Shown here: in pieces, positions 45,940 through 57,119 of the stretch
How positions within the stretch are numbered: position 1 is the stretch's first letter
How the letters are laid out: each line of letters starts with the position of its first letter
Assembly (NCBI GenBank): GCA_027579435.1
Contig: JANBPK010001193.1
Span: 118,721-182,720, forward strand
From: Candolleomyces eurysporus
Taxonomy: Eukaryota > Basidiomycota > Agaricomycetes > Agaricales > Psathyrellaceae
Direction of reading: 5' to 3'
DNA: 64,000 nt
Notes under the pieces: model-generated
What the model was told of the DNA's origin: nothing
Database searches by the model: none
Seen by the model: the letters and a program-made list of their open reading frames with translations, nothing else
Position numbers and translations under genes: made by a program

Positions 45940-47660
45940 GATAAATGTAGACCATCTGGCTGATGCTGGATGGACATCAGTCAGTAACAATCTTGGTGGA
46001 AGCCGAGTGAACGACCGATGCGAAATGTAGAAAGTAAGTATTAAGAATGCTTCAGGAGACCTCGAAATTGCTTTGAATTTCAGAAGAGTCTTCGAGATGT
46101 GACAAGGGAGCGTGAGTCAACCAGTGCAGTGCGGTGCCATGATTTAGAGCCATGGAGTCCGGCGTACAGTTCCCGATCTAACTTGTTGAAGCCATTCCGT
46201 AATGTCCTCTGCTCTTCAGCAAAGCGACCCTGTTCGCGTGCTGTACGAGAAGTGACATTCAGAGGTGGAAGGCGGATTCGGGACTCCATCTGCATAGAAT
46301 CATCGGTCACCTCACCCTCGACTCGAGTGAGCTTGCCTTGAGTATCGTTCATAAGACAGCGCATTTCCATCCAAAAATCGAAGATGCCTATGTTTACCTC
46401 GTCCAAAAGCTGAAAGATCAGGAATTATCAATATCTTTAATCTGGCTGTCATCGCCGCATGTATGTACGTGAGATTGATCCTATTTAGTAGGCAATAAGA
46501 GCTTGTACTTGAATCCGATTGACCAATGCTCCGTAGGGCATGATGCAGGGGTTCGGGAGGATGTAACAAGCGCGCTTCCATAGATATCCACCCCTTAGGG
46601 ATACTCTCATGTTTCGCCTTAAATACCTATTCATTCAACGCATTAGATCCCTACTGTCTAGTCGCTAAGTAGTCGCAATCATGATGCATAGTGCGTTTGG
46701 TGAATTCCTTCCCGACCACCAACATTCAGGATGGGCGAACGAACATACGAACGTCCCAAATCGGTTACTGCCTTGTTCGAGGAGCAGGGACCGAGGAGTT
46801 CATTCAATTTAATTAACTATGAATTTTGTCATCGGCGGCGGTATGGAAAAGGTTAACGTCAGTCACAGCTTTCGTTGCCACACCTTTTCGGGGAAATGAA
46901 AACGATTCTTGGCAAATACAGGAAGAGGGTATATATTCTGGGTCTGAGAGACGAACCAGGATCAACAACCAGCCTCTACCCTCTCGAAACTCATCTCAAG
47001 TCTCTATATCTTGAAGCTGAGCCTCTCTGCCACACCACTACCTTGAATCCTCTCAAGCACCATGGAGTTCACCCGCATCGTGTTCGCTGCTGTCCTCGCT
47101 GTCTTCGCTGGTACGCGCTTTGTCCAATTTGTCTTTGAGCATGGAACTTGGTCAATGGACTGATTTCGTTCAATTGATAGGCTCCCAGTTTGTCATTGCG
47201 TCGCCCATCCCTGCCCCAGTGCCTGTTGCAGAGGCTCAACCCCAGGCTTGCCAGATTTTGAACTCTTGCGGCTAAACGTGAGTTTTTGGCTGCTCTTTTT
47301 CGGTGTGCGCACGAATTCATGGAAGCAGACTTAGAGTCACTCGATAGAGTCGGAACCTACTCAATCTGTCTTCCACAGCATCCTTTAGATCGACATTCCT
47401 CTGTCGCCCGTATCCTTCGTACTTCTCGGGTTCTATTTTTGGGTTATTTGTCACATTGCCACTCCTTTTTCCTGGTTCGCTACTCGTCGTCATTCTATCA
47501 TTATCTTCCGTACCCCGGCCGTCATTGTATCATTCGCTCGCTGTCTTGCTCATTTCTTACCTATTCGCTCCACTAGCGAACAATCTATTTTGATCGCTCT
47601 CTTTGTCGTCTTTCGGACACCGGCACATTGCTCAGTCTAAGTACAACCAAAGTAGATTCC
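45940..47660 (+). repeat. Dispersed repeat R, copy R4, with peptide gene copy 4
   Basis: Collinear with R3 over about 1.7 kb and, inverted, with R2. Same anchors as R3, including the conserved upstream ACGAACGTCCCAAATCGG and the 3' TTCCGTACCCCGGCCGTCAT. Confidence 0.8.
47062..47275 (+). CDS. Secreted peptide precursor, CQILNSCG family, copy 4
   Basis: Exons 47062-47110 and 47181-47275 give 47 residues. Signal peptide MEFTRIVFAAVLAVFAGSQF. The pro-region SP-IP-AP-VP-VA-EA-QP-QA is identical to copy 3, then CQILNSCG. Within the octapeptide the only change from copy 3 is a synonymous Ser codon (TCC to TCT). Promoter element TATATTCTGGGTCTGAGAG near 46933. It is the third copy with a gene X block just upstream on the same strand. 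Confidence 0.9.
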
Positions 47661-49450
47661 TCTTTTTTCTTCTCTACATGTAGAGGTCCCTGCGGCTACT
47701 GTCATCGTATTTTAGCTAGTGGGAGGTTTTGTTCGCTCTTCTAGAGTCGAATCCTCTATTCTCTCGGTTTCTCAATGCAGAGAGGTGCTAACTAGCGTGT
47801 GAGGAGAAGAATGAATTTGCGAATATCTAAGAACGCAAATGTCGAGCAAATGTGAATATTCAGTTCCACTATGGAGGCCTTATTCTTTAAATTGGAGTAG
47901 GCATGAATAATGGAGCGGGTCAAAGCATTTTTCGTCCCTCTTCAACACGGACGCTTTATCTAACCTCTGATCCTCCCGGGAACTGACTCTGCCAATCTGG
48001 CAGCACATCGATTACATGGAAGGGTTTCTCGGTACCAGATTTGATTCATCGTGGCTGCGGTGTAAGATGGAGCACTTGGAACATATACACAGAGCTTGAA
48101 TATTGGCGTCGGAAACACGAAGTGACGTCCAGGCTCACCTTTGTAAAAGTCATCTACCTTGGCCTCGAGGAACAGACAGAGGAACAGACAGAGACATCTG
48201 GGTTTTACAGACCCACGGAGACTACGGATTACTTACTCTACTCGACCCACGTAGCTTCGAATCAAGACCACGGACACATCTTGTGCCCCCTCGTCCGTTT
48301 CATTATTCTTCTTACAATTCGGTTCCCACGAAACGAGTCGTGGGTGGTTTTTGCTTCGTTTACAAACGTGTATTGTGTGCTGTTGTTGAAATAAGCTCGT
48401 GCAGGCGTAAGAGATTGAGATTTTTAGGTGAAGAGTTGGACCGTGACCACGTCGCAGCGCTTGGAGATCTGATAGAAGTTGTAAAGGTAAGCTACCAGTG
48501 AGATTCGCAAAGAGGTGCCTTCGTTTATTTAAAACCAGCTCCATTCTCTTTCTATTACTTCAACCCCAGCACCCACATTCCTCAATACAGAAAATTTGAA
48601 GACTTAGTTGAACGACCATTCTTCAAGACTATCCGCTGTGTCTAAAACCAAAATCCCGAGATCAGTAGCATGAAGCTCTTTGGTCGAGCTTCATTGTGAC
48701 CATTGACCGCTTAGCGCTAGAGTTGTCACCGCTGTGAGACGGGCACATATCTTCATGAGATCCCAATTGCCCTGAATCAAGGTCAACATTACGGTCACTT
48801 GAGTTCTCCACCTCGTAGTCTAAAACGCGCGTCGTACGACGGGTCGAGGTCACAAGCCAACTTGAAGTCCGGGTTGAGACGTGGTCTCGTACGCCTCCGA
48901 CCTGCGAGACGGCTGCCCTTTTCCTTGTCTATCAGCGGCCTAGCGAGCCTCGGTTCAGCCAAGGAATATTGGTCAAGTAACCACTCCTTTACCTTTCCTT
49001 GGTTCATTTGTGAGTCGCTGGTGTGCACCTAGTTGAACTTGACCCACCAGATCAACTTCTCAACGAGGTTTGGGATGTCGCCGACTCTTCAATTTACCAT
49101 GTATCGTCTACTTACTTATCGGCAGCTGTAATTGTCGTCACCTGAGTACCCCACCAGAATAATAAAGGTACCTTACACAGCACGGCACTGCCCGACCTGC
49201 TGGAGATTTATTTGATCAGCAGAGACCAGCCAGTCAGCATATATGGTTATGTTGGGATCAGTTGGGCAGAGCGACTTCGATTTTTGTAGAACCAACGGTA
49301 GCGGAACTGTAAGTCAATTGAGTCTGGTACAATAACGTGATCCGATTCAAAGGTTCGCTGTGTTCGCGGTAGTACAAGCTCAATGGTGTCATCTCACGGT
49401 CCCTGCGACGTAGCATCATCTTGAATTCTTCAATCCCTTCCGTGTAAATT
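47661..49450. other. Intergenic, no gene recognised
   Basis: Only overlapping short frames. A small tandem repeat of GAACAGACAGAG units sits at 48172-48194. No domain seen. Confidence 0.4.
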
Positions 49451-49552
49451 TCGGGTATGGTGTAAAGGTAACATGTCCTCCCACTTGTGCCGCTACACCT
49501 AGTGCAGATGGTCAAGGCGCAGGAAGTTCGAGGTTCGATTCCTCGTGCTCGA
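49451..49552 (+). tRNA. tRNA-like gene or tRNA-derived element, anticodon unresolved
   Basis: A Pol III A box TGGTGTAAAGG (49458-49468) and B box GGTTCGATTCC are both perfect. Flanking TCGGGTA (49451-49457) can pair with TGCTCGA (49546-49552) over seven positions, allowing two G-U pairs, and CGAGG/CCTCG form a T stem. A T-rich terminator (TTTTTATTTT) follows. The total of 102 nt needs an intron or a long variable arm. I could not place a U33-containing anticodon loop with a good stem, so it may be a pseudogene or SINE-like relic. Confidence 0.4.
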
Positions 49553-50644
49553 GATTCTTTTTATTTTATCTAGGTCAGGGCTTTACCGCTTTCGAGTTTG
49601 AGAGTTTGGGGATTTTAGATGCATTCTTGCAACCCTCCGAAGTTTGCATCCAGAAGAGCGACCGTCAAATTTAAGGTATGATGCGGGTCCAGCCCGACGA
49701 GCCGAGCGTGAAGGCGGTCTGTTACGACGGTGACAAGATTGGCACTCAAGTATTCTCTACAGACCGCACGACTGATCGTCTGGCCGGCTCCTCCGAATCT
49801 ATCTCTTGCGCATCGAGAGAGGCATTTATCTATCTGTGCAACGGCATCCGATTCACGTCTACCTAAAATTGCCTATATCTGTAACTCGAACTACAGACAC
49901 GCAATGTTGATACTGTAATAGAGCCTGGTGGGCATGGCAATGCTGCAATCTCGAAATTCCGCTCTTTACGCCTTCTTCATTGTGATCTTTGAGTTGAGGA
50001 TGTCAGCCAGGTAGGTGATTGTCATATCGCTCAGCTCGTTAAACGTCTGGCCATGCATGGGCCGCATAACCGAGTCTCCATCTCCTACAGGAAACACGTT
50101 TGTATAGTGTCGACTCCACAAACCTGCGCACATTTGAGCTTCATCGCACTCCAATGGTCTCGCGTAACCAGCTTCGTTCGGCTATCCTTACGCATACGCC
50201 ATATGTGGCTAACAAAGCAGTCTGACATTGTCGCCGATTGCATCACATGTCGTGTCGCGTCTAACAAGTGCTGATTAGTGACCATTGTAACAAAGGGCGC
50301 AGACAACGCTTTGACCAGTAAAGATGCCACACACCTCCCCTGAGACATATTTAGAGTAATTGGATGCGGCATTCCTTCGTCTTAAACCTCTTTCATTCCT
50401 TGAATATTTCCTTTTCTTTGATTTTGATTCACTTTCTAGAGCGGCTTTGACAGTCGTTCTCCGAGGTACGTGAGCCTCGTCTGGATGCTTTCGTCGTTGT
50501 GCTAACGAATAATTTTAGTTTTTCTTTTCACGCGCCTCTATTCATCGAGCGTCTTTTATCTACGCCCAACGACGACGACATATCATTCAAGTCTAAGCTA
50601 CTACATAACGGATTAATTTCTCCAAGACAAAAAACACAATTACG
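49553..50644. other. Intergenic; coding-like minus frames at 49.97-50.37 kb
   Basis: Two minus frames (50372-50085 starting MPHPITLNMSQG, and 50154-49966 containing SVMRPMHGQTFNELSDM) look protein-like but could not be joined by a splice of acceptable length and phase. The last 250 bp is pyrimidine-rich and probably the promoter of the gene starting at 50645. Confidence 0.35.
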
Positions 50645-52149
50645 ATGGCTTCTCACACTCGCAGGGCCACTTACCTACTCGAACGAGATATCGAGGACAG
50701 CTTGATGACCACGCTCGATTCCAACTTTGACACTCGGATGTCACCTACTCCTCCTCCTTCGCTTCCTTCGCTTGCGCCTACTCTTCTTCAGCCTCACACC
50801 ACTGACTCGATTTCTATCTCTCCAGCTCTCCTCGAGCANTTCAACCTCCGAAACCCCATACCCTCTGCGTAAGCGAGCCAAACGGACTGTGGTCTCTGAT
50901 GGACTGCAGGACCAGGGCGTACATACGCCGAGGAGGCCTACGGCTCTCCAGTTGGAGCTCGCCAAGTATCCCCGGAGGGCATCACCTGTCAAGGTCACCT
51001 CTCCTTCCGCCCCTCGCTCGACATCGGGGGTTTCCACCGCTCGGTCGGCTTCGGGCGGGAGGTCAGCATCGGGAGGTAGTGAACCAGGGACTGGGACTCC
51101 TCGTAAGAGGGCAAGTGGGAGGAATGGAGACATGGCAAAGACGAAGANGGGGGGTCAGCGCACGACAGAGGATCTACTCCGTTGATAAAGGGAATGGCTA
51201 TGACGGACCTGCAGGCAGATCAGTCAGCGACTCGTGTACGACACCTCTCCTCATCTTGCCTCCTTCTGCTCCTTTGCTTACACTCACATCCACTACCGAT
51301 GCCACCAATACTCATACTTCTACTATCCCTATAGCACCTGCTACGACGACTAAGACAACACGTCCCGACATCTATACCAAACGCAAAGCCTTCCCCACCC
51401 CCTCTTTGCCCTCCGTATCCAGGAAGGGCACCGGCAAAGGCTACAAGCCCTTGAAATCACCTTCCACGCCCCTTAGATCTCCCCGAGCTCGAAAGGCGAC
51501 GACGAGTCCTAGCGCTAAGGCGGCCTCTCTTGGAGGAGTTGGGGGGAGGTGGGGGAGTAGCAGCAGCACTAGCATGCTGAGTATGTTCGCGAGGGGTTTG
51601 AAGAAGCGGATTCAGGGGAAGAAGCAGGAAAAGTTGAAGGCCAAGGCAAAGGGAGGAAAGGTAAAGGAGGAAGACGCAGGAGAGATGGTGATCAGCCCAC
51701 CACCCTCCTCGATGGGCATGGAGTTCACGTTCGCTAGCGCGCAGGAGGACGACCTGGAGTGGAATAGGCAGAGAAACTTTACGATGGTGGAAGATAACGA
51801 GGATGCGGACGACGAATGCGATGACGGCCACGAAATCGAGCTCGATTTGTCACAGGATGAAGACGCCGATGTGCCGATGTCGATGTCGCTCCCTCTCCCT
51901 CGCTCGCCTACAACAGGCATGCAGTTCCTGTCCATCTCTACTCCGATCAACCACACCGACGTCAAGGACCCCTTCGGCACGCCAGGAGCGATAAGGGACG
52001 TGGATGAAGACTGTGAGATGATGCTGGCTTCTTCACCTTGCTGTAGCGTGAACAACAGTCCGGTGAGCATCAGCGCGAGCATGCGAAAGGCACATAGCAG
52101 AGGAAAGGCGATGAAAGTACTGGGATACGAAGCCCACGAAGCTTTCTAA
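50645..52149 (+). CDS. Disordered basic protein of unknown function (500 aa)
   Basis: A single exon starting MASHTRRATYLLERDIED. Ns at 50839 and 51148 each shift the frame by one; leaving them out gives one open frame of 500 codons ending GYEAHEAF. The protein is low-complexity: Pro/Ser/Thr-rich N-terminal third, basic patches (PLRKRAKRTVV, FARGLKKRIQGKKQEKLKAK) that could be nuclear signals, then an acidic middle (EDNEDADDECDDGHEIELDL) and a Ser-rich end. A short helical motif MLSMFARGLKKRI is the only structured-looking part. No catalytic domain recognised. Likely nuclear or chromatin-associated by composition, which is inference only. Confidence 0.7.
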
Positions 52150-52743
52150 GGTACTTGTTTGCATGTAAACAATTAGGTCACCGAATCGTTGTTGAATATC
52201 TGGGACGTTCCGCGATGTTTGGGAAGTTCACCTTGTTTGCGAGAATCCATGTAAGTGTGGTGGAGCGAGGGAGTCAACTGCGTCGTCTGTGATTCAATTG
52301 CAATTTTGCTCGTGCATCTAAGTCGTGGGCTCGGTCAAGTTTGTCCGTCGGTTCCTTGTCGCAGTGCGTAGAGAGGGTGAGCAACGAGAAGCAAATAAGA
52401 GAGACTTTTCAGGTGCTCTAGATGGTACTACTGGGGCTCTTTCTGTAAGTATTTTACGGCTCACACCCCATTTGAAGGCGCCGCTACAATCAGGAACGGC
52501 CCGGACGCATCACAGTGATAGAACAGACCCCTCCCACTCCCTCAACGCCACCGGCCAAAATCGACGCCAAACAACGGCCCATAGGTAACTTCATCGTGCA
52601 CACTCATCTGCTTAAGTCTTCTTAGCTTGCCTCAGGTGACACATCATCACTGAGAGTGAACCTCAAACGGCTACCCTTCATACCCATCAATCGCCAGAAC
52701 CGTTCTGCTCTCATTCCGTTTTCTCTCTCCATCACAATTCGCA

Positions 52744-53998
52744 ATGCCTCCGGAACATATCAAGGCTTCATCGAAGCATCGTCTAAGCAGGAAAGAGCTG
52801 GATAAATATCAGTTCAGCGACACACCTGACAAGGAGCTGGAAACGAAGCGCAATCGAGGTGCGTGGTGTATCCTGCTGACGTGCCCATGTCTGATCCATT
52901 GTCTCGGATTTCTTATCCATGCTTCCACAGGCGAGGTAGGTCTATCGTGAGCTTCTCGCCAGTCTTCTATTAACAGAATTTATATTGCAAAGGTTAGCTG
53001 TGCCGAATGTCGAAGGTGTGCGACCATCGGTTCCCTCGTTACCGTTCTCATCTTAGCCGTTTAGACTAACGATAAAGTGCAATAAGCAGATACCATGCCA
53101 ATCGTGTCAGGTATGTCCTCGTCTTCTGTCGTTCTAGTCTTGTAGCGCTCACTCTCGCTGTCTGTAAGCGTCGAGGTTGTGCCACCCTGTGCCCCAACGG
53201 TGAGCGTTTACTCAATGGTGTGGTTGGAGCAAGACCTCAACGTCGATTTAGGCAGTCTATAGACTGGACAGCGGTGCGTGTTTCGATCCCCAATGCAATT
53301 GCTGTCTCATCTTTCTCTCAGCTTTATCCTCGCTGCCGCAGGGGACTTTCTCAGCAAGATCTCAACTCTCAGCAGTCGAATCAGACAACTCGAAGAGGCT
53401 CTCTCAACCTTGCAGGCGGAGCAATCAACCGAACCTCACCCATTGCTGGCCGCCGATCTCATTTCCTCCCAAGAAAAATCTAGCGCAGATCGTGATTTGG
53501 AGATGCATTATGAGCCGACTAGAGGCGAATCGTCGGAGAGAGGGGGCAGTGGGCAGACTTCGAGCTCATGCTCAAATACTGAAGAGGTTATTAATACTTC
53601 CGGGATGTGTTTCACACCCCAGCTTGGGGTGTCTCAATTTTTTGGGCCGACGGGGGACCCTGACGTGCGTGCTGTATTCTATCGTTCTTCTCCTCCCTGA
53701 TCCGTTGCGTTCATAGTCATTTTGGTGCCGAGAATCCCCAGACATCAACCCTGTCACGTCTGGGCCGTCCTCCTTCTCTCTTCCACCCTCTGAAGAAATT
53801 TCTGCTAACGCTAGGACTGCCGATCGCTCCACGACTCATAGCTCAGCAAGTTTCAACGACCTTTCTCTCTTCCCGTCGGCTTTCCCATCCATTCTATCGA
53901 TCAACCAGCCGACATCCAAAACGTATCCTGGAGTCTGGTCAACATCACCGCCGACTTCCATGTTATTGCCAAAGACGATAGAGGATTGTGTGTGGTGA
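52744..53998 (+). CDS. Zn(II)2Cys6 transcription factor, apparently truncated
   Basis: Exons 52744-52858, micro-exon 52931-52935 (5 nt), 52993-53015, 53065-53110, 53169-53199, 53256-53273 and 53342-about 53652, then a last exon from about 53719. The DNA-binding cluster is SCAECRRLTIKCNKQIPCQSC followed by QRRGCATLCPN, a correct C-x2-C-x6-C-x5-C-x2-C pattern. A coiled coil LSKISTLSSRIRQLEEALSTLQ and GVSQFFGPTGDPD follow, as in agaric regulators of this type. After that only about 90 residues remain before the stop at 53998, and the large Fungal_trans middle domain (PF04082) is missing. It may be a shortened DNA-binding protein or a gene cut off by rearrangement. Target genes unknown. Confidence 0.65.
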
Positions 53999-53999
53999 T

Positions 54000-56900
54000 G
54001 AGAATAAGTGACGCTCTTCTTCGTCGGTTGCTTAGCTGCGATAGCACCGAGGACAATTGAACATGTTGTAGAATACTCTCTTGATTCCTGCTAGCCAGGA
54101 CGTGATGTCTATCAAGTCTACGCTCAAGCCGAACGATAGAACCCACTGAATTAGCTTGTGACTCAGGCGTTCGAGCTGATTAGTATGACGATGAACTAAG
54201 TCCTCCACATTGAGCCCCAGCGGCTCATGACCATGTTCTCTCTTTCCATTGAATTCCATGTTGCCACAGCAACCCACCGTCATCGAGTCGTAGGCCTCAT
54301 TGAGATTAGCTAGCCTTGATACGTCACTGACTGCTCACGTCTTGTCATTGAGAACGATGGACTTCAAGTGCCCTCATTGAACGTATTTGGTATTTAGGAG
54401 GCTGGTCACAAGGCGTACAAAAACAAAATGAACTCGAGGTAAGGTAAGATGATAGGATTATTTTGCGGAAATTTGAGAGTAGAGGGGTGTTATGAACAGC
54501 TTCGACTTCTGCAACTCCCGGACATAGTTGGATGATTTTGCGCGGTCTGGCCCATCTACCTTTGTTCTCACTCCAAGTTTAACTTATCATTAAGCCTCCA
54601 TTGTATCTCTCAATCACGATTACCCCTACTCAAATGTGCAAACGTTAAGCGTGGAATTAGTCCAAGTCTCTCCGAGTCGCGGGCATACACTATGGTACGA
54701 AGAAACATGGAGCTTCGGCTCATAAGTGACTCACCAGTCAGCTTACTATTTCACTTGTGATACGGCTCCCAAGCACTCATGACTCGCCGCCGAGGTACAG
54801 AGCCGTGACATCGTTCCATTCTTTGTCACTAATTAACGATCGGAGGTTGCGCCAAGGTATACCCGCGGCGGGAGTCAGGTCATCTTTTCAAGACCGAGCG
54901 ACAAGGTGAACGACTTGCGCCTAGACAGGAACAAGGCTTGAGGTGTTGTCAGACAAGCTGGACTCCGTCTTCTCTCCGGTACACATGGATCCATAGAGCT
55001 TGGGCCAAGATCGATAGGGAGCAAGAATGCTCATTTTACGAACAATTTTGGTTGTCTCAACCTCACACCGTCATTTATATCCGTTAATGAGGTAGTGGGG
55101 AAAATTGGGTCTGAATGCATAAGACAAAGATAATTAGGAAGCGTGTTATTCTTTCTTTCACTAGTGGCTTCGTTATATCCTGAACCTACGTGCAATCATG
55201 ATCGAGTGTTCGAGTCGAACAGGTGTTGTGTTGCTTCTGTTGTAGCAGTTTGAAACGCGGGAGCTATCAAAAAGTGTTGGACCTTTCATCTCAGGCTCAG
55301 CGACTCAGCTAGTAGATCCACAGACGTACACATGAAAAAATATTATACTTGACCGAATTTATGCTTGCTTGGTAGCAAATTTTCACAGCTATTTGTCTGA
55401 GCAGCACGGTCAAACAGCGTACCCCGTCGAATTCCAGCGTCGGTGTCGCCAGTTGAGAAAAGTGCAAAGCTTAAAAGAAGCCAGCTAGCCAGTACGCCAA
55501 GCACTACTCGGCCTTGCTATCAGTCGGTGAGCCTCTCGGGAGTGAGGTGAGGAGGTTAAATGTCGGCACAACGCGTCGTTGATTAAGGAGGAGAAGGTTT
55601 GGTTGCCTCCGAATGTGATGAAGCGTTGAAGCGGTGGAGGACCAGCGGGGTTGATAGTGTAGCAAAGTTTAACGACGATCACGACGAGTGCTGGCGAGTT
55701 GGGAGAAAGAGGGGACAGCATACTTTGAAGTGTAGCTGAGACGAATTGTATCAGATCGAACTAGTATTTGATTTTGAAGATAAACTTCTGTTTCCATTCG
55801 TCTACATCTCACAACGAACGAGGGTAAGACGAGCCTTGTCATGCGGATAGATAGGACGTAGGAGCCAAGTATATCATACTCCTTATTATGCTAATGACGC
55901 AAGGTAATGAATGACCTGGAGAAGAGGAAGAAGACAAGCAGGTTACTCGTCGACAACAAACGACCGACACAAATTCTAAGATCCTCCGAAATTCGGCAAA
56001 CTAACGATGGAGAATGGACTCACGTTCCCAAAATTAGATTGATCATTAATTTGTACGCCCACGAGCATGCACGGAGGCTCGCTGGACCTCGAACGTATTA
56101 TTGAACGCATGAATGAAACCTCTTTGCGCAGGACCGAATATCATCTGTGCAAAAGGTGACTTGTTGAGGGAACAGGGGGTATCGCAGGTCACCTGTGCTA
56201 GGAAACCCTTGGCGTTGGCCAAAATTTGTGCGGGCCACTCGTGATTCAGGAAAGAATCCGGTGGTAACGGGTAGATGACCCACCAGGCCAGCTGGACTTG
56301 CTGTTGGTCTAGCAACCTATGAGTAGCTTCAGAGTAGTGGCATGTGAACAACGGTGGCGCTATTAGATAGGGAGACAGAAGTCTGCTCCTTTAACCGCCG
56401 ATCGCAGGGAAGATTCGCCAGGTGCGGCGTGTCTAGACGTCATCACTTTGCACCGATGTTTGGCAAGAGCTCTGATGGGTCACAACACCGTCTGCTGTCG
56501 TCCGTCGCCGTTGACTTTGGTGGGGCAACCAAGGAAGCCCCGTTCCCGACTCCCCATTCATGATATCTCCCTCGTCATGTGCGCCTTTTACCAGAATTCC
56601 CGTCGATGCTGTTGACCTCACCGCAAACTCCTAAAGGATACTACGAGCCGGACCGACCACGTTTCTCTCCACACGAGAAGACGGATAGGCAGAGATATTG
56701 GGTACCGAGATCTGATACCTCCCACAAGGATGATGAACCGAGATGACCTGGCGCAGTGGGAATGGTGTGCGAGGAGAGGCGGATAGGGATGTGTGTTGCG
56801 ATACGCAATTGTGCAGCGGCGAAAGATGACTTTATCTTCCCAAGGTGCGTGTATTTTCCCCTTCTCCTTTCACCCTCGCATTACTTATGAACTGTGTACG

Positions 56901-57100
56901 CGTTTGAATAGGACAATGAGATTATCATATGCAGTCTCACTTCAATTGGAATCGGCAAACGACAGACCCACAAACCTCGACCCTCGCGATTGCGATGTCT
57001 GTTCGGGATTTCTTTTTTATCAGCGACGGCCCTTTCTTCCTCTCGGTCTTGATTGCATCTTCTTTCTTTCTTCACACTTCAGTGTGCTTCTTGCTCGTCA
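54000..57100. other. Intergenic; one 101-codon protein-like frame
   Basis: The minus frame 56351-56046 (containing HYSEATHRLLDQQQVQLAWW and FGPAQRGFIHAFNNTF) looks protein-like but has no clear ATG or recognised domain, and may be a gene fragment. AT-rich spacer occupies 54.4-55.4 kb. A segment near 56440-56470 repeats 31513-31545. Confidence 0.35.
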
Positions 57101-57119
57101 ATGTTTAACATCGACCCTA

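Noticed and set aside
2713..47275. CQILNSCG precursors as classical mating pheromones
   Set aside because: The C-terminus NSCG is not a CaaX box, and the genes carry cleavable signal peptides, unlike lipopeptide pheromone precursors.
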